Below the pieces are notes generated by a model. It searched no databases and had not been told where the DNA came from. It saw only the letters and a list, made by a program, of their open reading frames with translations. The position numbers and the translations under genes are program-made. A stretch of 13,481 nt of DNA from an uncultured Eubacteriales bacterium (GTDB lineage: Bacteria > Bacillota > Clostridia > Lachnospirales > Lachnospiraceae): NCBI GenBank assembly GCA_900321505.1, contig ONWK01000002.1:1-13481 (forward strand). Direction: 5' to 3'. This document shows, piece after piece, positions 1-6,958 of the stretch (its first letter is position 1; every line of letters starts with the position of its first letter).

Positions 1-1
1 C

Positions 2-1306
2 AATGAGGCAAATCTGGATGACAGCTGTGCAGGCGTTATCACCTGGATGCATACCTTTTCTCCGGCAAAATCCTGGATCCTCGGGCTTCAGGAATACAGA
101 AAGCCGCTTCTCCATTTCCATACGCAGTACAATGAGGAGATCCCCTATGACTCCATAGACATGGATTTCATGAATGAAAACCAGGCTGCACACGGAGATC
201 GTGAATACGGTCATATCGTTAGCCGTATGAGGATAGACAGAAAGGTTGTGGTCGGCTACTGGAAGGATCCTGTGATCCGCGAAAAGCTGGCATCATGGAT
301 GAGAACTGCAGTCGGCGTGATCGAATCCAGCCATATACGTGTAATGCGTGTGGCTGACAATATGAGAAATGTGGCCGTTACAGAGGGTGATAAGGTTGAA
401 GCCCAGATTAAATTCGGCTGGGAGGTTGATACATATCCCGTCAATGACATTGCAGATTGTGTGGCGGATGTGTCAGAGACCGAGGTTACCCGGCTCCTGG
501 ATGAGTATTACGGAAAATATCAGATACTTCTCGATGGAAGGGATCCGGAGAAATTCCGGCGTCATGTATCGGAACAGGCCCGTATCGAGATCGGATTTGA
601 AAGATATCTCAAAGAAAAGAATTATCAGGCCATCGTGACGCATTTCGGTGATCTCGGCGCGTTAAAGCAGCTGCCGGGACTGGCCATACAGCGGCTGATG
701 GAGAAGGGCTATGGTTTCGGTGCCGAGGGAGACTGGAAGGTTGCGGCTCTCGTACGTCTTTTTAAGATAATGACGGAAAGCGTTGCAGATCCCAAAGGTA
801 CCTCGATGATGGAGGATTATACCTATAATCTTGTGCGTGGAAAGGAAGGCATACTTGAGGCTCATATGCTTGAGATATGTCCGTCCATAGCCGACGGCCC
901 GATATCCATAAGAGTGAATCCTCTTTCCATGGGCAATCGTGAAGATCCCGCCAGACTTGTATTTACTGCAAAGGAAGGTCCGGGCGTTGCGGTATCCATG
1001 GTTGATCTGGGAAACCGCTTCAGGCTTATAATCAATGACGTAGAGTGCCGCAAGACGGAGAAGCCCATGCCGAAGCTTCCGGTTGCAACCAATTACTGGT
1101 GTCCGAAACCGGATCTTTATACAGGCGCCGAAGCATGGATCCTTGCGGGAGGTGCACACCATACCGCATTTACCTATGATCTTACTGCTGCTGAGATAGG
1201 TGACTGGGCGGAAATGATGGGCATAGAAGCGGTATTCATTGATGAGAATACCACTAGTTCCGGATTTAAGAGAGATCTGAAGCTCGGAGAAGTATTTTAC
1301 AGGTAA
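2..1306 (+). CDS. araA: L-arabinose isomerase, 5'-truncated by the window edge
   Basis: Converts L-arabinose to L-ribulose, the first cytoplasmic step of arabinose breakdown. The reading frame is open to the left edge, and the codons before the ATG at 47 already match the family (a CAGV-x-W stretch leading into MHTFSPAKSW), so that ATG is internal. About 434 residues are visible against about 500 in E. coli AraA, so roughly 65 N-terminal residues lie outside. Family landmarks seen: HTFSPAK, SIDMDFMN-x-NQAAHG, AQIKFG, LKQLPGLAIQRLMEKGYGF. All four metal/catalytic positions known from E. coli AraA have counterparts: Glu in GAEGDW (codon 725-727), Glu in MMEDYTY (812-814), His in AHMLE (863-865) and the His pair in GGAHHT (1157-1162). 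It therefore looks active. The next gene starts 32 nt downstream with no visible terminator. Confidence 0.97.
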   Translation, partial: NEANLDDSCAGVITWMHTFSPAKSWILGLQEYRKPLLHFHTQYNEEIPYDSIDMDFMNENQAAHGDREYGHIVSRMRIDRKVVVGYWKDPVIREKLASWMRTAVGVIESSHIRVMRVADNMRNVAVTEGDKVEAQIKFGWEVDTYPVNDIADCVADVSETEVTRLLDEYYGKYQILLDGRDPEKFRRHVSEQARIEIGFERYLKEKNYQAIVTHFGDLGALKQLPGLAIQRLMEKGYGFGAEGDWKVAALVRLFKIMTESVADPKGTSMMEDYTYNLVRGKEGILEAHMLEICPSIADGPISIRVNPLSMGNREDPARLVFTAKEGPGVAVSMVDLGNRFRLIINDVECRKTEKPMPKLPVATNYWCPKPDLYTGAEAWILAGGAHHTAFTYDLTAAEIGDWAEMMGIEAVFIDENTTSSGFKRDLKLGEVFYR

Positions 1307-1338
1307 AGAGACAGGATTAAGGAGTCGGTAGATTAATA

Positions 1339-2406
1339 ATGAGCAATATCAAGGAACTGCGGCTGAAGGAATATGATCAGTCATACGAGAATTATAAAAG
1401 GATAGAGACTATAGTTGCAGGGCTTCTGGAGAAAACAGTGGCTGAAAGCAATATAAGTATCATGCAGATAACCCACCGTATCAAGAGCAGGGATTCCGTG
1501 GCGGAAAAGCTGGAAAGAAAACCTGAAAAATATAAGACAGTAAATATGATGAATGACCTGATAGGTTTTCGCATCATATGTTATTTTTCAGACCAGGTTG
1601 ATGAGATCGCAAGGCTTGTGGAGAAGGTCCTGACAGTGGACAGGGAAAAATCAAGCGATAAAAGAAAACTGATATCTCCTACGGCCTTCGGTTACCTTTC
1701 CCTGCATTTTATCTGTTCATTACCTGAAAATGCAGGATATCCGGAGGAGCTTTTGGGGTATACCTTTGAGATACAGTTCAGAACCGTCCTGCAGCATGCA
1801 TGGGCTGAGATAGAGCATGATCTGGGTTATAAAACCGAATTCGGTATTCCTGTGGATGTGAGAAGAGAATTCTCGCGTGTGGCAGGCCTGCTTGAGATAG
1901 CGGATGAGTCCTTTGAGAATATAAGGAGCAGGATAGGCGAATACGAGAAATGGGTACATGAATCCATTAAAGATGACAGGGCTGACAAGTTCAGTCTTGA
2001 TCTTGTCACTCTGAAGGAATTCGTAAGACACAGTCAGATGATGAAGAGCTTCCTGGAAGAAATATGTGCATTTTCAGGGGCGACCATGATGGAGGTTTCA
2101 CCGGAAAACTATCTGGAAAGACTGGCGTTCTTTAATATCCGTACATTGGGCGACCTCTCGGCTTTCATGGAAATGGAAAGAGAGCATGCCATCATGCTGG
2201 CGCAAAGCTCGCTTGCGGCGACGGAGCTGGATGAGCTTGCAACTACCGTTGGACTGTATTATCTTTGCAGGGCACATCTTGTATTTCAGGATTACAGGGA
2301 TGAGGAACTTAAGAATTATTTCAGGACCTACATCACTGATGACGCAAGGATCGACAGAGAGGTTAACAGGATAAAGCAGCTCAGGAAACGGTATACGGAT
2401 GTTTAG
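1339..2406 (+). CDS. RelA/SpoT-family nucleotide pyrophosphokinase, synthetase-only with C-terminal extension
   Basis: Likely moves pyrophosphate from ATP to the 3'-OH of GDP/GTP, making (p)ppGpp plus AMP, in the cytosol. Of 355 residues, about 20-200 form the RelA/SpoT synthetase fold: DLIGFR (Asp73, Arg78), FGYLSLH (Tyr119, His123), EIQFRT with the expected catalytic Glu144, and HAWAEIEHDLGYK from His153. No HDxxED hydrolase motif, TGS or ACT domain is visible, so this is a small alarmone synthetase-like protein. It is longer than RelQ/RelP because of a helical C-terminal part (about 200-355) that I cannot assign. Canonical enzymes have GYRSLH where this one has GYLSLH. Some relatives are toxic synthetases that modify tRNA or make other nucleotides, and the sequence alone cannot exclude that. 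AAGGAG at 1319-1324 precedes the ATG by 14 nt. It sits between araA and a PAP2 phosphatase gene. Confidence 0.9.
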   Translation: MSNIKELRLKEYDQSYENYKRIETIVAGLLEKTVAESNISIMQITHRIKSRDSVAEKLERKPEKYKTVNMMNDLIGFRIICYFSDQVDEIARLVEKVLTVDREKSSDKRKLISPTAFGYLSLHFICSLPENAGYPEELLGYTFEIQFRTVLQHAWAEIEHDLGYKTEFGIPVDVRREFSRVAGLLEIADESFENIRSRIGEYEKWVHESIKDDRADKFSLDLVTLKEFVRHSQMMKSFLEEICAFSGATMMEVSPENYLERLAFFNIRTLGDLSAFMEMEREHAIMLAQSSLAATELDELATTVGLYYLCRAHLVFQDYRDEELKNYFRTYITDDARIDREVNRIKQLRKRYTDV

Positions 2407-2460
2407 ATTATCCGGCGTAACTGCAGAAACAGGGGAAACCCCAAAAGGAGATAGTGGTTT

Positions 2461-3129
2461 ATGAAACCGAAACATAAATATATCATCGCCGTTGTTTTCG
2501 GTGTGTTATTTTTAGGATTTATCGTACTGCTGAGGACGGTTGATGTGGATGCCATCGGTCCGGAAGGAACAAAGGTTGGGTTTGCCGGACTGAACGGCGC
2601 AGTGGCAAAAACCTTTGGATATAACGAGGTCTGGTACAGGCTTACACAGCTGCTGGGATATGCATCGCTTGCTCTGGCCGGAGGAGTTGCCATAGTGGGT
2701 CTTGTTCAGCTGATACAGCGGAAAAGTCTCCTGAAGGTTGATATCAACCTGCTTTTTACGGGCGGACTTTACATTATCGTTTTGATCATCTATGTTCTTT
2801 TCAGCAAGATCGCAGTAAATTACCGGCCGGTCATCCTGCCGGATGAGGGAAAGCTGGAACCGTCATTTCCGTCGTCACATACCATGCTTGCGTGTGTGGT
2901 AATGGGAAGCGTTATCCTGCTCATCCCCAAATATGTAAAAAGCGTAACCGTAAAATGGGCGGCAGTAACGGTGCTTGCCCTGGCAATGATGCTGACTGTA
3001 GTGGGCAGACTGCTTTCCGGAGCACACTGGTTGACCGATATTGCAGGCGGGGTGATGATCAGTATCTGTCTTTTGTCACTTTATTCCGCCATTATGGATC
3101 AGTACGGACCGAAAAATAGTATGGAGTAG
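2461..3129 (+). CDS. PAP2-family membrane phosphatase
   Basis: A 222-residue integral membrane acid phosphatase of the PAP2 superfamily, whose members dephosphorylate lipid phosphates such as undecaprenyl pyrophosphate or phosphatidylglycerol phosphate. Hydrophobic segments lie near residues 7-25, 62-82, 96-115, 140-155, 165-182 and 194-212. The three catalytic signatures are present. Motif 1 is K116...R122-P123, with one residue fewer between Lys and Arg than the usual KX6RP. Motif 2 is PSSH with His140. Motif 3 is GR183-x5-H189-x3-D193, with Gly for the usual Ser before Arg. The loop at residues 27-60 between the first two membrane segments is probably extracytoplasmic. AAAAGGAG (2443-2450) sits 10 nt before the ATG, right after a small GGGG-AAA-CCCC inverted repeat. 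The true substrate is not readable; undecaprenyl pyrophosphate recycling is plausible given the PBP gene downstream. Confidence 0.9.
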   Translation: MKPKHKYIIAVVFGVLFLGFIVLLRTVDVDAIGPEGTKVGFAGLNGAVAKTFGYNEVWYRLTQLLGYASLALAGGVAIVGLVQLIQRKSLLKVDINLLFTGGLYIIVLIIYVLFSKIAVNYRPVILPDEGKLEPSFPSSHTMLACVVMGSVILLIPKYVKSVTVKWAAVTVLALAMMLTVVGRLLSGAHWLTDIAGGVMISICLLSLYSAIMDQYGPKNSME

Positions 3130-3149
3130 AGTTAGGAGGAGGTAAATCT

Positions 3150-4625
3150 ATGCTTAAAGAATGGGTGAAGGAAGAAAAACCGTCAGATGAGGAGATAAGT
3201 GATCGTCTTGCCGCAGCCCGGGCATCACTGGCTGCAAGACAGACAGAGATAAAGGAAAAGGGTCTTCCTGTACTGGTTATCCTTGACGGCTGGGGGGCAG
3301 CAGGAAAGGGAAGTGTGCTTGGAAGGGTTATCAAAGGACTGGATCCGAGATTTTTCAAATGCGAGACACTGGCACAGCCGACCCAGGAGGAACTGCGCCG
3401 CCCGTTCCTGTACCGGTATTTTATACGGATACCGGCGGCAGGCAAGTTCTCGTTCTTTGACGGAAGCTGGATGGGCGAGGTTACGGCCCAGTATCTTCAT
3501 AAGGAGATAAGCAGGGACGAGTATCATGCTCACCTTACAAGTATCAAAAGATTTGAGCGCCAGCTTACCGATAACGGCTATCTTGTAGTGAAGTTCTTCT
3601 TTCACATAGATGAGAAGACCCAGAGAAAGAGACTGACTGCTCTCGAGGAGGATAAGAATACAAGATGGAGAGTGTCGGAAGGGGACCGCTGGCAGAACAG
3701 GCATTATAAGGAAGTTATGTCAGTATTTGATGAGTATCTTGAGACCACCAATCAGTTTGTGGCTCCCTGGTATTTCATAGATGCGGCGGACAAGAAATGG
3801 TCAGAGCTCCAGATGACAGAGATACTTCTTGCCAGCATTGATACCGCGCTCAGCAATATGGCAGCCAAGCAGGCAGCTCCGCAGCTGCAGAATGTCTTCC
3901 CCATGAAGGCAGTACCGAAGCTGTCGGAAATCCCGCTTGACAAGACTATCCCCGAGGAAGAGTATAAGAAGGAACTGGATCGTCTCCAGAAAAGACTGGG
4001 GGAGCTTCATAATGAGCTTTACAGGAAACGTATCCCTGTCATCATTGCCTATGAAGGCTGGGATGCTGCCGGAAAGGGCGGAAATATTAAAAGAGTTGCT
4101 GCAGCGCTGGATCCCAGAGGCTATGAGGTGCATCCCATAGCCAGTCCGGAGCCGGCGGAGAAATCAAGGCATTATCTGTGGCGGTTCTGGAACAGACTTC
4201 CGAAGGACGGCCATATAGCCATTTTTGACCGTACATGGTATGGCAGAGTAATGGTTGAAAGGCTTGAGGGCTTCTGTACGGAAACAGACTGGAAACGTGC
4301 TTATAATGAGATCAATGAATTTGAAAAGGAACTTGCGGACTGGAATGCGGTCATAATAAAATTCTGGGTGCAGATCGATAAGGATACTCAGCTCGAAAGG
4401 TTCACGGACAGGCAGAATACACCGGAGAAGCAGTGGAAGATAACGGATGAGGATTGGAGAAACCGCGAAAAATGGGATCTTTATGAAGTAGCGGTGGATG
4501 AGATGCTCCAGAAGACATCCACAAAATATGCGCCGTGGTATGTGCTTGAATCAAATGATAAGAAATATGCACGGATCAAAGCGCTGCAGACTATAATCAA
4601 AGCAATCGAAAAGAAGCTGAAGTAA
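3150..4625 (+). CDS. pap: Polyphosphate:AMP phosphotransferase (tandem PPK2 domains)
   Basis: Transfers a phosphate from inorganic polyphosphate to AMP, giving ADP (class II PPK2), in the cytosol. The 491-residue length and two fused PPK2 domains match this subfamily. Domain 1 (about 10-240) has a Walker A GWGAAGKGS with Lys53, but the usual D-R-(S/T)-W-Y lid/Walker B motif reads DGSWMG (Asp104, Gly105), so it lost the Arg and Tyr. Domain 2 (about 270-490) keeps GWDAAGKGG (Lys309) and FDRTWYGR (Asp360, Arg361), plus RFWNRLP and the late KYAPWYV motif, so it is the likely catalytic half. An AGGAGGAGG Shine-Dalgarno (3134-3142) sits 7 nt from the ATG, the strongest ribosome binding site in the cluster. 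It lies 20 nt after the PAP2 gene and 19 nt before the Na/Pi transporter gene. AMP released by the upstream RelA-like enzyme would be a substrate (inference). Confidence 0.93.
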   Translation: MLKEWVKEEKPSDEEISDRLAAARASLAARQTEIKEKGLPVLVILDGWGAAGKGSVLGRVIKGLDPRFFKCETLAQPTQEELRRPFLYRYFIRIPAAGKFSFFDGSWMGEVTAQYLHKEISRDEYHAHLTSIKRFERQLTDNGYLVVKFFFHIDEKTQRKRLTALEEDKNTRWRVSEGDRWQNRHYKEVMSVFDEYLETTNQFVAPWYFIDAADKKWSELQMTEILLASIDTALSNMAAKQAAPQLQNVFPMKAVPKLSEIPLDKTIPEEEYKKELDRLQKRLGELHNELYRKRIPVIIAYEGWDAAGKGGNIKRVAAALDPRGYEVHPIASPEPAEKSRHYLWRFWNRLPKDGHIAIFDRTWYGRVMVERLEGFCTETDWKRAYNEINEFEKELADWNAVIIKFWVQIDKDTQLERFTDRQNTPEKQWKITDEDWRNREKWDLYEVAVDEMLQKTSTKYAPWYVLESNDKKYARIKALQTIIKAIEKKLK

Positions 4626-4644
4626 GGCGGGAATTCAGAGCGGT

Positions 4645-6873
4645 ATGGATGTTATCAGTGTACTGAAATTATTAGGAGGAGTGGGACTCTTTCTGTTCGG
4701 GATGAAATTCATGAGTTCGTCTCTTGAAAAGGTGGCCGGTTCCGGTATGGAACGTGTGCTGGAAAGAGTGACCACGGGCAGAAGCAAGGCAGGCGGAAGG
4801 ATCAAGGGATGGTTCTTCGGTACTGCCGTAACTGCCATTATCCAGAGCTCGGCTGCCGTTACCATCATGGTCAGCGGCTTTGTAAATGCCGGTATCATGG
4901 GTCTGCCTCAGGCAATCCCGGTAGTTTTCGGCACCAACGTGGGCAGCACCGCCACGGCGCAGATCCTGCGTCTTGGAGATCTGGGGCAGGATACACTGCT
5001 GCTGCAGCTGCTCAGACCTGCGTCATTTGCACCGCTCCTTGTAGGTATCGGAGCATTTATAAGACTCTTTTCAAAAAAGAAAAAGGTTAAGGAAACCGCA
5101 GGTATACTTGTGGGATTGGGAATGCTGTTTTACGGTATGACCATAATGGAAGAAGTTTTTGAACCTCTCCGCGAGGATGCACATTTTAAATCGATGTTCA
5201 CATCATTTGAGAATCCGCTGCTCGGAATGCTGATCGGACTTATGATAACGGCGCTTATTCAGAGTTCCAGCGTTGCTGTGGGTATCCTTCAGGCACTCTC
5301 GGCCACGGGAACGATCACATATGCCATTACCATTCCCATCGTTATCGGTATAAACCTCGGTAAATGTATGCCTATCGTAATAGGCATGTTCGGTTCGGAC
5401 AGGAAAGCAAAGAAAGTTTCATGGAGTTATCTGCTGTTTAACATTTTCGGAGCCGTCATCTTTATGACGCTGATATACGGGCTGAATGCCATATTCGGAT
5501 TACCCTGGCTGACGGATAATGTAAACCGTGGAAGCATAGCAACGGTGCATCTGCTTTTCAACCTTATTACCAGCTTTTTGCTCCTTTTCGGTACGGACAG
5601 GATAGCAAAGATCTGCGACCGCCTCGGGGGCAGAGAGGAAGAGACTGAGGCTACAAGGGAACTGGCAAAGCTTGATGACATGCTCCTCAATACACCGACT
5701 ATCGCCCTTGAACAGTGTAACAATCTGATAAGGAAGATGGCGGAGGCCATACTTGAAAACTATAAAACGGCAACGGCAATGATCTACCACTACGATGCGG
5801 GAAAATTCCCGCGGATGGAGGAGAATGAAGACTTCCTGGATCAGTGTGAGACGGCTCTGTCCGCATATATCGTGAGGATCGATCAGCGCAGGCTTACTAA
5901 AGACGATAAACTGGTGGCGTCAGAGATACTGAATTCGATAAGTGATCTTGAACGTATGGGCGATTACTGTATGAACATTGCATATGCCGCCCGTGACAAA
6001 AATGAGCAGGATATACATTTCTCACCCTACGGCCACAGGGAGGTCGACACTATCGCGGGAGCCGTGGAATATACCATGGAGACCTGTTTTTCTGCCTTCC
6101 TTCAGGATGATGAGTCGCTTGCCGTAAGGGTGGAGCCTCTCTCCGAAACCATAGATAAGCTGAAGGAGCTGATCAAGTCCCACCATGTTGACCGTCTGCA
6201 GAGCGGAGTCTGCAGTATCCAGGGTGGTGTACATCTTTTTGATCTTATAAACAGCTTCGAACGTATCTCTTCCCATGCGGCCAACGTTTCGCTGCATGTG
6301 ATAAAGCGTATCAGTGCCGACCGTGACTTTGATGAAATGCACGGACATGCGAATGACAGCTTCAGTGAAGAATACAAGGCAATGTATCATTATTACACGT
6401 CGCTCTATGTTGATCCTATACTGCGGCCGATGACTGATGAAGAGATCGCGGCAATTGAACCTGACATTTCCGATTCGGAAAGAAAGAAGCTGGAGAAGTC
6501 CGGGCATGGATCCGGTGATGAGGGGAATAAGGATTCCGGATCCGGCGGAACAGCCCCGGATAAAGAGGAGAAGAAACCTGAGGAGAAGAAGTCCTCCGAT
6601 AAGAAACCGTCCGATAAGAAGAACCCCGAAAAGAAAGCACCGGATAAGAAAGTATCCGAAAAGAAAGCGCCGGATAAGAAAGTATCCGATAAGAAAGCAC
6701 CGGATAAGAAAGCATCCGATAAGAAAGCACCGGATAAGAAGAATCCGGAAAAGAAAGCTCCCGATAAGAAAAATGTCAATAATAACAGGAAGAAACCTGA
6801 GCCTAAACAGGAAAAGTCCGAAAAGAAGGGCAAACCGGATTCCGGAAAGCAGACACATAATAAGAAGAAGTAA
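4645..6873 (+). CDS. Na/Pi cotransporter family protein with PhoU domain and Lys-rich repeat tail
   Basis: Sodium-coupled phosphate transporter of the NptA/YjbB family in the cytoplasmic membrane. Residues 1-320 hold two inverted Na/Pi repeats with the paired QSS signatures: IIQSSAAVT (Gln67) and LIQSSSVAV (Gln206). Family context around them includes GLFLFGMKFMSSSLE, FGTNVGSTATAQ and GINLGKCMPI. Residues about 335-560 are a helical PhoU-like domain (LNSISDLERMGDYCMNIA and, later, FERISSHAANV). From about residue 610 the protein is hydrophilic and low in complexity, with twelve 5-residue units of xx(D/E)KK, then KKPEPKQEK and a Lys-rich end. That tail is not usual for the family, which normally stops after PhoU. 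The start codon ATG at 4645 has only a weak AAGGCGG (4624-4630) overlapping the stop of the upstream gene, which suggests translational coupling. Direction of transport is unproven; some family members export phosphate. Confidence 0.92.
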   Translation: MDVISVLKLLGGVGLFLFGMKFMSSSLEKVAGSGMERVLERVTTGRSKAGGRIKGWFFGTAVTAIIQSSAAVTIMVSGFVNAGIMGLPQAIPVVFGTNVGSTATAQILRLGDLGQDTLLLQLLRPASFAPLLVGIGAFIRLFSKKKKVKETAGILVGLGMLFYGMTIMEEVFEPLREDAHFKSMFTSFENPLLGMLIGLMITALIQSSSVAVGILQALSATGTITYAITIPIVIGINLGKCMPIVIGMFGSDRKAKKVSWSYLLFNIFGAVIFMTLIYGLNAIFGLPWLTDNVNRGSIATVHLLFNLITSFLLLFGTDRIAKICDRLGGREEETEATRELAKLDDMLLNTPTIALEQCNNLIRKMAEAILENYKTATAMIYHYDAGKFPRMEENEDFLDQCETALSAYIVRIDQRRLTKDDKLVASEILNSISDLERMGDYCMNIAYAARDKNEQDIHFSPYGHREVDTIAGAVEYTMETCFSAFLQDDESLAVRVEPLSETIDKLKELIKSHHVDRLQSGVCSIQGGVHLFDLINSFERISSHAANVSLHVIKRISADRDFDEMHGHANDSFSEEYKAMYHYYTSLYVDPILRPMTDEEIAAIEPDISDSERKKLEKSGHGSGDEGNKDSGSGGTAPDKEEKKPEEKKSSDKKPSDKKNPEKKAPDKKVSEKKAPDKKVSDKKAPDKKASDKKAPDKKNPEKKAPDKKNVNNNRKKPEPKQEKSEKKGKPDSGKQTHNKKK
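6592..6771 (+). repeat. 15-bp tandem repeat, 12 units, coding for xx(D/E)KK
   Basis: Twelve uninterrupted in-frame 15-bp units encode SSDKK, PSDKK, NPEKK, APDKK, VSEKK, APDKK, VSDKK, APDKK, ASDKK, APDKK, NPEKK and APDKK. A higher-order 30-bp period (APDKK alternating with xSDKK or VSEKK) is clear in the middle, with near-identical DNA such as CCGGATAAGAAAG followed by TATCC or CATCC. This points to growth by duplication and to a possible length polymorphism. Because stop codons are absent from the repeat in several frames, long false reading frames appear on both strands here. Confidence 0.95.
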
Positions 6874-6883
6874 GACATAGAAC

Positions 6884-6912
6884 TTGATATATGTCTCCGG
6901 ATCTGATATAAT
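6884..6912 (+). promoter_or_regulatory. Sigma-A-type promoter with extended -10 for the PBP gene
   Basis: TTGATA (6884-6889), a 17-bp spacer and a perfect TATAAT (6907-6912), with TG at 6904-6905 giving the TGnTATAAT extended -10. It begins 11 bp after the stop of the transporter gene. Transcription should start near 6918-6920, so the TTG at 6884 cannot be the translation start of the PBP on this transcript. Confidence 0.85.
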
Positions 6913-6923
6913 TAACAGGTTAA
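6912..6923. promoter_or_regulatory. Palindrome over the predicted transcription start (possible operator)
   Basis: TTAAC-AG-GTTAA is a perfect 5-bp inverted repeat with a 2-bp centre, starting on the last base of the -10 and covering the expected +1. A second, overlapping inverted repeat, TAACAG (6913-6918) with CTGTTA (6929-6934), could form a small 5' UTR hairpin. The position suits a repressor site, but no regulator is identified. Confidence 0.35.
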
Positions 6924-6958
6924 GTAAACTGTTATTTTTACCGGAGGCGGATGAAGCA

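Noticed and set aside
47..49. ATG at 47 as the start of araA
   Set aside because: The frame is open to the window edge and the preceding codons match AraA, so the ATG is an internal codon.
662..1162. 166-codon minus-strand open frame inside araA
   Set aside because: Antisense shadow of a conserved gene; no recognisable product or ribosome binding site.
6592..6771. CRISPR-like repeat array
   Set aside because: Units are contiguous 15-bp in-frame coding repeats with no spacers.
6405..6880. Long open frames in other phases over the 15-bp repeat (157 codons minus strand, 147 codons plus strand)
   Set aside because: The repeat lacks stops in several frames; the products are simple repeats with no family resemblance, while the transporter frame is supported by homology on its 5' side.
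6884..6958. TTG at 6884 as the PBP start (25 extra residues)
   Set aside because: This TTG is the first half of the -35 box and lies upstream of the expected transcription start, with no ribosome binding site.
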